Source: Dehalococcoidia bacterium (GTDB taxonomy: Bacteria; Chloroflexota; Dehalococcoidia; JACPQF01). Taken from it: a stretch of 8,419 nucleotides of DNA. A program made the translations under genes and the position numbers. Numbering within the stretch: position 1 is the first letter of the stretch; each line of letters starts with the position of its first letter. This document shows positions 1 to 6,188 of this stretch, in pieces. The stretch is from the NCBI GenBank assembly GCA_030650265.1, contig JAUSEJ010000991.1, forward strand, positions 1 to 8,419. Reading direction: 5' to 3'. The notes beneath the pieces were generated by a model that was given only the letters and a program-made list of their open reading frames with translations, had not been told where the DNA came from and made no database searches.

Positions 1-15
1 CGTGCACGCCTTCAT

Positions 16-33
16 TTGATACTGTTGATACTG
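16..33. repeat. Perfect 9-bp tandem repeat, two copies
   Basis: TTGATACTG occurs at 16-24 and again directly at 25-33. It is followed by related GT-rich sequence (TGTGGTGGGACTGTGGGAC). A further pair, GGGGGACG, lies at 87-94 and 97-104. The repeats are visible directly. They may be chance low-complexity sequence or part of an operator for the promoter about 250 bases downstream. No function can be assigned. Confidence 0.5.
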
Positions 34-279
34 TGGTGGGACTGTGGGACCACCTTTTTGACGAGATCCACCTGGCTACGCCAGCCGGGGGACGTTGGGG
101 GACGGTCAAGCGATTGGAAGACATCAGAACCAGTTCAGAAGCTCGCTGGCAAACACCAATCGGATCAAATTCGGCTCTCATCTGCCGTGAGGACGAATTG
201 CGCCGCATTATTGGGGCGTCGACCCTTACCGCCGAAGGCCATCCCAACTCTCATGCGTAACGATTCACAGTTTCTTGCA
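34..279. other. Non-coding lead-in, no recognisable gene
   Basis: The first 350 bases hold only short overlapping open frames. Their translations are arginine- and tryptophan-rich, lack any recognisable family signature, and two of them overlap each other out of register. None has a convincing ribosome binding site. I read the stretch as intergenic, or as the untranslated 3' tail of whatever lies upstream. The promoter and leader of the first radical SAM gene occupy its end. Confidence 0.5.
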
Positions 280-308
280 TTGACTAGATCAATGGTCGAG
301 AACATAAT
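280..308 (+). promoter_or_regulatory. Predicted sigma70-type promoter for the first radical SAM gene
   Basis: A -35 box TTGACT (280-285, five of six consensus bases) is separated by exactly 17 bases from a -10 box CATAAT (303-308, five of six). Transcription would start near 314-316, giving a short leader of about 36 bases that carries the AGGAGA ribosome binding site at 338-343. It is the best two-box promoter match I found and sits correctly to drive radical SAM gene 1 and the two decarboxylase subunits as one transcript. No transcript data are available. Confidence 0.6.
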
Positions 309-350
309 CAAGCTGGCCCATCCGACCAGGCAGATTCAGGAGAATAGGAA

Positions 351-1724
351 ATGACCCGAGTTGATGAATTGCAGAAGAAGTATCCGGATCTGCCTCGTGA
401 GTTGATCGTCAAATGGGAGACCTTGAGCCAGGGCATCAAGGACACCCCGGCAATCGACAAAGTGAGCGAGTGGACCCGCGGAGGCTCCTACCAGAGTCGT
501 GACCTCAACATAACGATGAAGGAGATCGCGGACAAGAGAGAGGGAACGGCAAAAGCGGGATACGTGTTGCGCCCCAAATCGCTCTATATGAAGAATGGCG
601 TGGGCGTCAACATTCGCAGACATTCCCAAACCCCCTACGAGATTCGGGAGGAGAGTGAGGGCCATTTCGCGCTCTATGAGGGAGAGGACAAGATCGAGGA
701 CATCTTCTTTCCCAGCCCTAAGACACGGGGAGACGAACTCTTTACCAGCAAGGGAACGCCAGTTTCGACCCTGGTCACCGCTCACGCGCGCTGTTTCTCC
801 ATCGCGCCTGTGCGATTCTGTGAATACTTCACCCGGGGCGAACAGTGCAAGTTCTGCAACTACAACTCGACTTATGACGACGCTCGTTCTTTGGGCACGT
901 CTATCCCTCTCACGGTTAACATGGAGGACACAGTCGAAGCGTACAAGATTCTCGCCTCAGAGATGAAGTTCATCGAGGGTCGGTGGCAGAGCGGCGCCCT
1001 CCGGAGCAGCGAGCAGGAAACCGGCACCTACATCAACTTCGTGGAGAAGATAGCCTCCGCCGTTCCCTATACGCCCAATATGACGATGAGCACGCAACCC
1101 GCCGAAAGGAAGCTACTACAGAGGCTGAAGGATGCGGGTCTCACCTGCATTCATTTCAACATGGAAGTATGGGGAGAGGAGCTGTTCGCCGAGGTTTGTC
1201 CGGGGAAATCCAAGTATAGGGGGCTCGATCACTACAAAGAGGGTTATCTGGAAGCGCTAGAGATCTTCGGCGATGGCAACGTTTCATCCAATTTCGTAGC
1301 GGGCGTTAGCATGATGCCGGCGAACGGGTACAAGACCTGGCAGGAGGCCCGGGATTCCGATCTTGAAGGCTACAAATGGTTGATCAGTCACGGCGTGTTC
1401 TGCACCTTCATAGGCTTGCGATTGGGAGTGGGCTCGATCTACGGGGACGACAAAACCAACTGGGCGAAGGTTCCCCCAACGGAGTACTATCTTGAGGCAA
1501 GTATGGGGCATCACAAGCTAATGAAGGAACATGGCCTGTATGAAAAGCTGAACAGGCTGATGTTCTGTCCTCTGGATTGCATCAACGCCATGTATTGTGG
1601 TGACCTGGGGATGATAGAACTGGCCGGCGACATCGGGTCGTGGGCGGCCAAGGTCTTCCCACCCGAGGCCAATTGGCTGGCCAAGTTCATCTCCTCGCAT
1701 CGGGCACCGGCAACAAACCAGTAG
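351..1724 (+). CDS. Radical SAM protein with atypical CX8CX8CX2C cysteines, paralog 1
   Basis: This is a 457-residue cytosolic radical SAM enzyme of no family I can name; the reaction is unknown. The ATG at 351 is preceded by AGGAGA with a 7-base spacer. Cys148, Cys157, Cys166 and Cys169 form CX8CX8CX2C, the last Cys followed by Asn-Tyr-Asn. The usual radical SAM triad is CX3CX2C, so the [4Fe-4S] cluster is probably held by Cys157, 166 and 169 (or Cys148 in place of 157). Barrel-like motifs follow: QRLKDAGL, MEVWGEELF (E272-W274), CPGK (283-286), then GSIYGDD (361-367) and PTEYYLE. This order resembles BioB/HydE-type radical SAM barrels. Three extra cysteines (406, 410, 416) near the C-terminus are only partly shared with paralog 2. 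It is first in a likely operon with the ThDP decarboxylase genes, the next start being 19 bases on. The radical SAM call is firm; the function is open. Confidence 0.9.
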   Translation: MTRVDELQKKYPDLPRELIVKWETLSQGIKDTPAIDKVSEWTRGGSYQSRDLNITMKEIADKREGTAKAGYVLRPKSLYMKNGVGVNIRRHSQTPYEIREESEGHFALYEGEDKIEDIFFPSPKTRGDELFTSKGTPVSTLVTAHARCFSIAPVRFCEYFTRGEQCKFCNYNSTYDDARSLGTSIPLTVNMEDTVEAYKILASEMKFIEGRWQSGALRSSEQETGTYINFVEKIASAVPYTPNMTMSTQPAERKLLQRLKDAGLTCIHFNMEVWGEELFAEVCPGKSKYRGLDHYKEGYLEALEIFGDGNVSSNFVAGVSMMPANGYKTWQEARDSDLEGYKWLISHGVFCTFIGLRLGVGSIYGDDKTNWAKVPPTEYYLEASMGHHKLMKEHGLYEKLNRLMFCPLDCINAMYCGDLGMIELAGDIGSWAAKVFPPEANWLAKFISSHRAPATNQ

Positions 1725-1743
1725 CGCAAGGAGGTTTATCTTC

Positions 1744-2271
1744 ATGGATCGAGGCAAGGACATAGTCGAGGAGCTTAAGAAGGCGGGTATACACTACATC
1801 GTCTGGCTCCCGTGCAGCGAAGGCCATTTCTTGTACGATGCAATACTTTCGGACCCTGAGATCAAAGCGATTCAGGTCTGCCGGGAGGCAGAGGCTATTG
1901 CCATTTGCGCTGGTCTGCACGTCGGTGGCAAGCGGGGGGCAGTGCTGGCTGTGATCAATGGTGTCTACGAGGCTGGCAATATCCTCAATTGGGCAGTCGA
2001 TATGGAAATGCCGATGTTGCTGTTGGTAGGCTACGCTGGATATAGCCGAACCAAGTATCCGAGGCTGCCCGCTTCCCAATCCTATCCTAGGAGAAGACCG
2101 AAGAAGAATTTCGCCGAGCCTTACCTGGATGCCTTCGGTATCCCGCGTTACTTGCTGGATTCAGACGAGGACGTAAAGAAAGTGGCGCCGGCCTGCGAGG
2201 AGGCGTGGAATACTCACCAGCCGGTAGCGCTCCTCATTACCAGGGCGGATGGATACATGGCGGGAACGTAG
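1744..2271 (+). CDS. ThDP-dependent 2-oxoacid decarboxylase, alpha (PYR-domain) subunit, sulfopyruvate decarboxylase-like
   Basis: This 175-residue protein matches the size and layout of the small alpha subunit of two-gene decarboxylases such as sulfopyruvate decarboxylase ComD, and the N-terminal half of phosphonopyruvate decarboxylase. It would bind the pyrimidine end of thiamine diphosphate and pair with the product of the next gene to turn a 2-oxoacid into an aldehyde plus CO2. The key segment is CREAEAIAICAGLHVGGK: Glu48 aligns with the conserved glutamate that activates the cofactor. The following strand reads VINGVYEAGN, where ComD proteins typically have a QNSGxGN-like sequence, so the substrate may differ. 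An AAGGAGGT site at 1728-1735 lies 8 bases before the ATG, making the start secure. The gap to the upstream radical SAM gene is 19 bases. Family assignment is strong; substrate is unknown, and I do not use the comD symbol. Confidence 0.85.
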   Translation: MDRGKDIVEELKKAGIHYIVWLPCSEGHFLYDAILSDPEIKAIQVCREAEAIAICAGLHVGGKRGAVLAVINGVYEAGNILNWAVDMEMPMLLLVGYAGYSRTKYPRLPASQSYPRRRPKKNFAEPYLDAFGIPRYLLDSDEDVKKVAPACEEAWNTHQPVALLITRADGYMAGT

Positions 2272-2289
2272 AGAGGAAGATTGACTATC

Positions 2290-2886
2290 ATGATGAACAG
2301 AACCGAATTGCTCAAGATCTTGGCCGAACACCGCACCGACGAGGTTGTAGTATTCACTCAGGGGGCTATGCATGAATGGACTGACATATCTCCAAGCCCG
2401 CTGAATTTTGTTTGTTCCCTAGCCATGGGCTACGCCTCTTCTGTCGCCCTCGGCATAGCGTTAGCTCGCCCGGACAAGAAGGTGATTGTTTTGGATGGCG
2501 ACGGTAGCCTGCTCATGAACCTTGGTACCCTGGTGACGATTTCCAATCAATCGCCGTCAAACCTGATTTATTTCGTACTGGATAACGGATTGTACGAGCT
2601 GCCGGGACAGGTGCCTCTCCCCGCTGCAGACAAGATCAGCCTGGCCGACTTCGCCAGGGGTGCTGGACTGACCAAAGTGTATCAGTTTGATAGCCTGCAG
2701 GAACTCCGAGAAAAGGCGCCGGCCATTATGCATGAGCCGGGACCGATATTCATCGACGTAAAAGTGGCTCCTATGCATAGAGAGATCCTTAGGGTTCCCA
2801 TAGAGTTCGACTTCGCCCGCCAGACGGAAGAGGCCTTAAGAGCCGAACAAGCCACAGTGGTCAGTCCCATGCGACGGGCTGAGTGA
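2290..2886 (+). CDS. ThDP-dependent 2-oxoacid decarboxylase, beta (PP-domain) subunit, sulfopyruvate decarboxylase-like
   Basis: About 198 residues, matching the C-terminal, diphosphate-binding half of ThDP decarboxylases (ComE-like). The ThDP/Mg motif is clear: VLDGDGSLLMNLG (GDG at residues 70-72) and, 25 residues on, LDN (98-99, the DN form common in this group), followed by GLYELPGQ. Upstream, SLAMGYASSVALGIALARPDK is the typical glycine-rich entry to the fold. With the alpha subunit it would form the active enzyme, two subunits building each active site. Start choice: an in-frame TTG at 2281 is only 3 bases from the purine-rich AGAGGA (2272-2277), whereas the ATG at 2290 (or 2293) has a 9-12 base spacer, so I chose 2290. 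The gene lies 18 bases after the alpha stop and is surely co-transcribed with it. The substrate cannot be read from sequence. Confidence 0.87.
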   Translation: MMNRTELLKILAEHRTDEVVVFTQGAMHEWTDISPSPLNFVCSLAMGYASSVALGIALARPDKKVIVLDGDGSLLMNLGTLVTISNQSPSNLIYFVLDNGLYELPGQVPLPAADKISLADFARGAGLTKVYQFDSLQELREKAPAIMHEPGPIFIDVKVAPMHREILRVPIEFDFARQTEEALRAEQATVVSPMRRAE

Positions 2887-2996
2887 GACTAGCCTGCTTC
2901 GAGTGGTGTTTGAGCGTCGCAGCGGGAGACATTCACTTAGGCTGCCTTGCAGTGAGGAAAAAACAGACCAAAGAATATTGACGGAGGTTTGCAGCA

Positions 2997-4601
2997 ATGG
3001 TTACTTGGTCAAGTCAACTGGCATCAGCGGCACTAGTATTTGGCGCTTTGCTGTTTTCAGCGTGCTCGTCCACTCCGACAACACAGCAAGGAGCGCAGGG
3101 TACACCGGTGCCCCAAGGTCCCTATGGCAGCCTGGTAATCATGGGAAACCTCGGCTCCGGCGGGATCGACCCCGTGCTTACTACCGGCGACATCTACTTG
3201 AGCATAGGCAATGCATATCTCGATACCTTGCTCATATACGACGACAAGGATCAGGTTCAACCGGGGATTGCGGAGCGATGGGAGATATCGGATGATGGCC
3301 TGAGCCAGACCTTCTACATTAGGAAGGGGGTCAAATTTCAGAACGGTGACGACCTCACGGGGGCCGATGTCAAATTCAGTGTTGAGAGAATGATGGCGCC
3401 AGAAGTGACCCATCAGGACGCTGCTGTTTGGCGAGCCGCGATAACCAGTGTGGATCTCAGGGATGACTACACCGTGGTGTTCCGCATGAAGCAGCCTCAG
3501 CTCGAACTGCTCAAGGGGATGGATGGAGGCATGGCAGCCGTAATGCCCAAGAAATACATTGGGCAGAACGGAGTAGATTACTTCCAGAAGCATCCCATGG
3601 GCAGCGGACCATGGAAGGTCGTGAAGTTCGAAATCGGCAACTTCGTCGAACTGGAGGCCGTGGACAGTCACTGGCGAAAGGTCCCCGCGTTCAAGAACCT
3701 CACCATTCGAGGGGTAATGGAGGAGGCAAGCGCCGTCGCCCAACTCAAGACGGGGGAGTTGGACTTGGCTTTGGTCGCACCAGATTCGGTGGCAGGCCTT
3801 AAATCGGCCGGCATACGAATAATGACCTTCGACAGAGGTGCAAACTATTTCATATGGCCGTTTTTCGATATTACCAACCCTGCCAAGTACGCCTTAGGCG
3901 ATGTCAGGGTGCGCAAGGCCGCGCAACTGGCCATTAACCAGAAAGAGATAGGCGCAAACTTGCTCGGTGGAAATGGCGGACCGAAAGCCATGGCTTATGT
4001 GAACTCTAACGCCTATTTCTGGGATCCTAACCAGATAAGGTTGGATCCATACGACCCAGACGGGGCCAAGAAGCTATTAACCGACGCAGGGTACCCCAAT
4101 GGCTTCGACACGAAGCTTTACGACGTAGGGGCAGGGAGCATACTCAGCACCTTAGGCCAAGCTGTGGCGGGCTACTGGCGTAAGGTAGGCATGAATATCG
4201 AGATCGTGCCCATGGATTACGGTACCTTCAGACTCAAGTACAATCCCAAGCAGTTGCCCGAAATCTGGAACACCTTCTGGATCTATCGCGCAAATTATTA
4301 TCGTAACTTCGAAGGAATTCCCCTGGTATACCATTCCTCGAGAAGCTCGGTCAAGAATCTCAACGACCCGACGCTGGACGCACTAATCGACAAGATACCG
4401 CAGACAAAGGATGCCGCCGAGAAGAAGAAGCTTGCGCTCGAGGCTGCTGTGCGGGGGCACGATGCATACACTACACTTGCGGCGGTGGAAGCGTACCCAA
4501 CGCTGGCCTTAAGCGCAAAGGTCGGCCAAGTCAACCGCACCGCGGCTGTGGTAACGACGATTTGGGCAGCCGCATTCGAGGAGATAACCCACGGGAAATA
4601 G
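2997..4601 (+). CDS. ABC transporter solute-binding lipoprotein, SBP_bac_5 (peptide/nickel/opine) family
   Basis: This 534-residue extracytoplasmic binding protein has the usual family size. Residues 1-22 form a hydrophobic leader ending in LLFSAC, with Cys23 as the likely lipidated residue; a Ser/Thr/Gln/Gly/Pro linker follows (24-42). Family-defining stretches are AERWEISDDGLSQTFYIRKG (92-111), VKFQNGDDLTGADVKFSVER just after it, and GSGPWKVVKFE in the middle. Family members bind peptides, opines, nickel chelates, sugars or other small organics, so the ligand is not predictable. The leader is odd: it has no Lys or Arg before the hydrophobic core, and Phe rather than Leu at -3 of the lipobox; no in-frame upstream start exists before a stop at 2979. 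GGAGG at 2983-2987 is 9 bases from the ATG. No permease or ATPase gene is adjacent, so it must use a transporter encoded elsewhere or act as an orphan receptor. Confidence 0.92.
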   Translation: MVTWSSQLASAALVFGALLFSACSSTPTTQQGAQGTPVPQGPYGSLVIMGNLGSGGIDPVLTTGDIYLSIGNAYLDTLLIYDDKDQVQPGIAERWEISDDGLSQTFYIRKGVKFQNGDDLTGADVKFSVERMMAPEVTHQDAAVWRAAITSVDLRDDYTVVFRMKQPQLELLKGMDGGMAAVMPKKYIGQNGVDYFQKHPMGSGPWKVVKFEIGNFVELEAVDSHWRKVPAFKNLTIRGVMEEASAVAQLKTGELDLALVAPDSVAGLKSAGIRIMTFDRGANYFIWPFFDITNPAKYALGDVRVRKAAQLAINQKEIGANLLGGNGGPKAMAYVNSNAYFWDPNQIRLDPYDPDGAKKLLTDAGYPNGFDTKLYDVGAGSILSTLGQAVAGYWRKVGMNIEIVPMDYGTFRLKYNPKQLPEIWNTFWIYRANYYRNFEGIPLVYHSSRSSVKNLNDPTLDALIDKIPQTKDAAEKKKLALEAAVRGHDAYTTLAAVEAYPTLALSAKVGQVNRTAAVVTTIWAAAFEEITHGK

Positions 4602-4612
4602 TGCAGATGAGA

Positions 4613-4674
4613 AAGGCAAAGGGGGGAAGGGAAGAGCCTACGGGGGCAATCTCTCCCATTTCCCTTCCTGCCTT
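4613..4674 (+). other. Intergenic purine/pyrimidine hairpin between binding-protein and radical SAM genes
   Basis: GGAAGGGAA (4625-4633) pairs perfectly with TTCCCTTCC (4660-4668). An outer AAGGCA (4613-4618) pairs with TGCCTT (4669-4674), with a 6-base bulge (4619-4624) on the left. The apical loop is about 26 bases. It begins 11 bases after the binding-protein stop and ends 28 bases before radical SAM gene 2. No U-run follows, so it is not a classical intrinsic terminator. It could be a 3'-end stabiliser, a processing site that sets relative expression, or an attenuator. Confidence 0.5.
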
Positions 4675-4702
4675 CCGGAGATAGTTCTGCGGAGAAAAGG
4701 CA

Positions 4703-6091
4703 ATGACTCGAGTCGATGATCTACAGAGGAAATACCCGAGTATTCCCCGCGAGGTTCTCGTCAAATGGGAACTTCTCAGAAATGGACTTAGAGACTCGAG
4801 CGTAATCGACAAGGTAAGCGACTGGATAAGACCCACTGGCCAGTATCAAAACCGTGACATCGACGTAACGATGTTTGACATAGGGAAAAAACGGCCGGAA
4901 ACCTTGAGGCAGGGCTATATCATGCGTCCAAGGCCGGCCTTCATGAAGAACGGTATTTCCGCTCAAACAAGGAGACATTCCGAGAGCCCATATGAGGCTA
5001 GGGAACTGGGTAACGGAAAGTTTGGCCTTTATGAGGGAGAAGTGAAGGTCGAGGACGTATACTTCCCCGCTCATACTCTGCCATGGGATGTGGAGCCAGT
5101 GACCAGAAAGGGCTGGCCGGTTACGAGCCTGGTCAAGTTCGAGAACGTTTGTTTCAGCATCGGCGCCACACGATACTGCGAATATTTCTCTACGGGGGAA
5201 CAGTGTAAGTTCTGTAACTTCAACGCCACTCAGGACGACGCCCGATCCACTGGCACCGAAGTGCCAATCACCATTAACCTTCAGGAAACGGTTGAGGCCT
5301 ACAAGATCATCAGTTCAAAGGTTAGGCTGGTCGAAGGCTATTTTCAGATGGGCGGCTTCCGGGACCGTGAGCAAGAAATGAAAGTTCAGTTGGCCTTTCT
5401 TGAGAAGATTGCCGGTGCCGCTTCTTACAAGCCTTTTCTGGGCCTAAACACTCAACCGATGAGCCGGAAGGACATGCAGAGGTTGAAGGATGCGGGAGTT
5501 GACAATACTACGCTGAATCTTGAGGTATGGGACGCCGAAATGTACAAGGAGATTCTCCCGGGGAAGGCCAAATGCGTTGGCCGCGATCGTGTCTTGGAAG
5601 CTTTACTCGACGCTGTAGATGTCTTGGGGCCTGGCAACGTGGGAACCAGCCTGGTGGGGAGCCTCACCCTGATGCCGCCGCATGGGCACAAGAGCTGGCA
5701 AGAGGCACGGGATTCGCACATCGAAGGGAGTCGCTGGCTGATAAGAAATGGGGTATTCCCTCATTTCCATGCCTTGCGATTGGGAGCAGGCTCAATCTAT
5801 GGCGACGACAGGTCGAATGTGAAAAAGCTGGCGCCGACCGAGTATTACCTGGATGTGGCTACTGCTCATCATGAGGCAATGATGGAGAACGCCCTCTATG
5901 AGAAATACAATAGGAAGTTGCTGCGATGTCCTCTGGATGGCATCGCAAGTATCTACGGCGGCGATCTTGGGATACTGGCCATTTACGGGGATGTTGGCAA
6001 CTATGCCGCTCAGCTCGGCGTTCCAAATGAGGCCAACTGGGTGGCTAAGTTCATTTCGTCAATGAAGTCTTCTTCACCGGCAACAAACTAA
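4703..6091 (+). CDS. Radical SAM protein with atypical CX8CX8CX2C cysteines, paralog 2
   Basis: This 462-residue paralog of the protein at 351-1724 is collinear with it over its whole length, from MTRVD..LQ.KYP at the start to EANW.AKFISS and PATN at the end. Cys150, Cys159, Cys168 and Cys171 keep the CX8CX8CX2C spacing. EVWDAEMY (274-281), LPGK (285-288), GSIYGDD (363-369) and PTEYYLD are conserved too. It differs where paralog 1 has extra cysteines: only Cys409 of the C-terminal set remains (CPLDGIASIYGG), and the CPGK cysteine is Leu285. That points to Cys150/159/168/171 and perhaps Cys409 as the functional ones. GGAG at 4691-4694 sits 8 bases before the ATG. It is 97 bases upstream of the AOR-family gene and probably co-transcribed with it; I saw no promoter between them. 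The product may act on the same chemistry as paralog 1 with a different substrate. The reaction is unknown. Confidence 0.9.
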   Translation: MTRVDDLQRKYPSIPREVLVKWELLRNGLRDSSVIDKVSDWIRPTGQYQNRDIDVTMFDIGKKRPETLRQGYIMRPRPAFMKNGISAQTRRHSESPYEARELGNGKFGLYEGEVKVEDVYFPAHTLPWDVEPVTRKGWPVTSLVKFENVCFSIGATRYCEYFSTGEQCKFCNFNATQDDARSTGTEVPITINLQETVEAYKIISSKVRLVEGYFQMGGFRDREQEMKVQLAFLEKIAGAASYKPFLGLNTQPMSRKDMQRLKDAGVDNTTLNLEVWDAEMYKEILPGKAKCVGRDRVLEALLDAVDVLGPGNVGTSLVGSLTLMPPHGHKSWQEARDSHIEGSRWLIRNGVFPHFHALRLGAGSIYGDDRSNVKKLAPTEYYLDVATAHHEAMMENALYEKYNRKLLRCPLDGIASIYGGDLGILAIYGDVGNYAAQLGVPNEANWVAKFISSMKSSSPATN

Positions 6092-6188
6092 GAGAGAAGG
6101 CCCCAGAATTCGACCTCATTCGCGATTCGGAAACGGCGCCACAGGCCAGTCAAGTTATTTGTCACCGGCAAGGAAATAGGGGGCAGCC

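Noticed and set aside
16..354. Open frames of 112 and 75 residues in the lead-in region
   Set aside because: They overlap each other in different frames, have no ribosome binding site, odd composition and no family motif; the promoter at 280-308 lies inside the longer one.
336..785. 149-residue minus-strand frame opposite radical SAM gene 1
   Set aside because: It lies antisense over a gene with strong motifs and ribosome binding site; it is a codon-bias shadow. The same applies to the minus-strand frames over the binding-protein and AOR genes.
2947..2976. Possible promoter before the binding-protein gene (TTGCAG and AAGAAT)
   Set aside because: The -35 box matches only three of six and the -10 four of six, and the implied start would fall on the ribosome binding site, so I did not list it.
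6108..6129. Three ATTCG words between radical SAM gene 2 and the AOR gene
   Set aside because: Spacing is irregular (10 and 7 bases) and the word is only five bases long, so no repeat array or binding site can be claimed.
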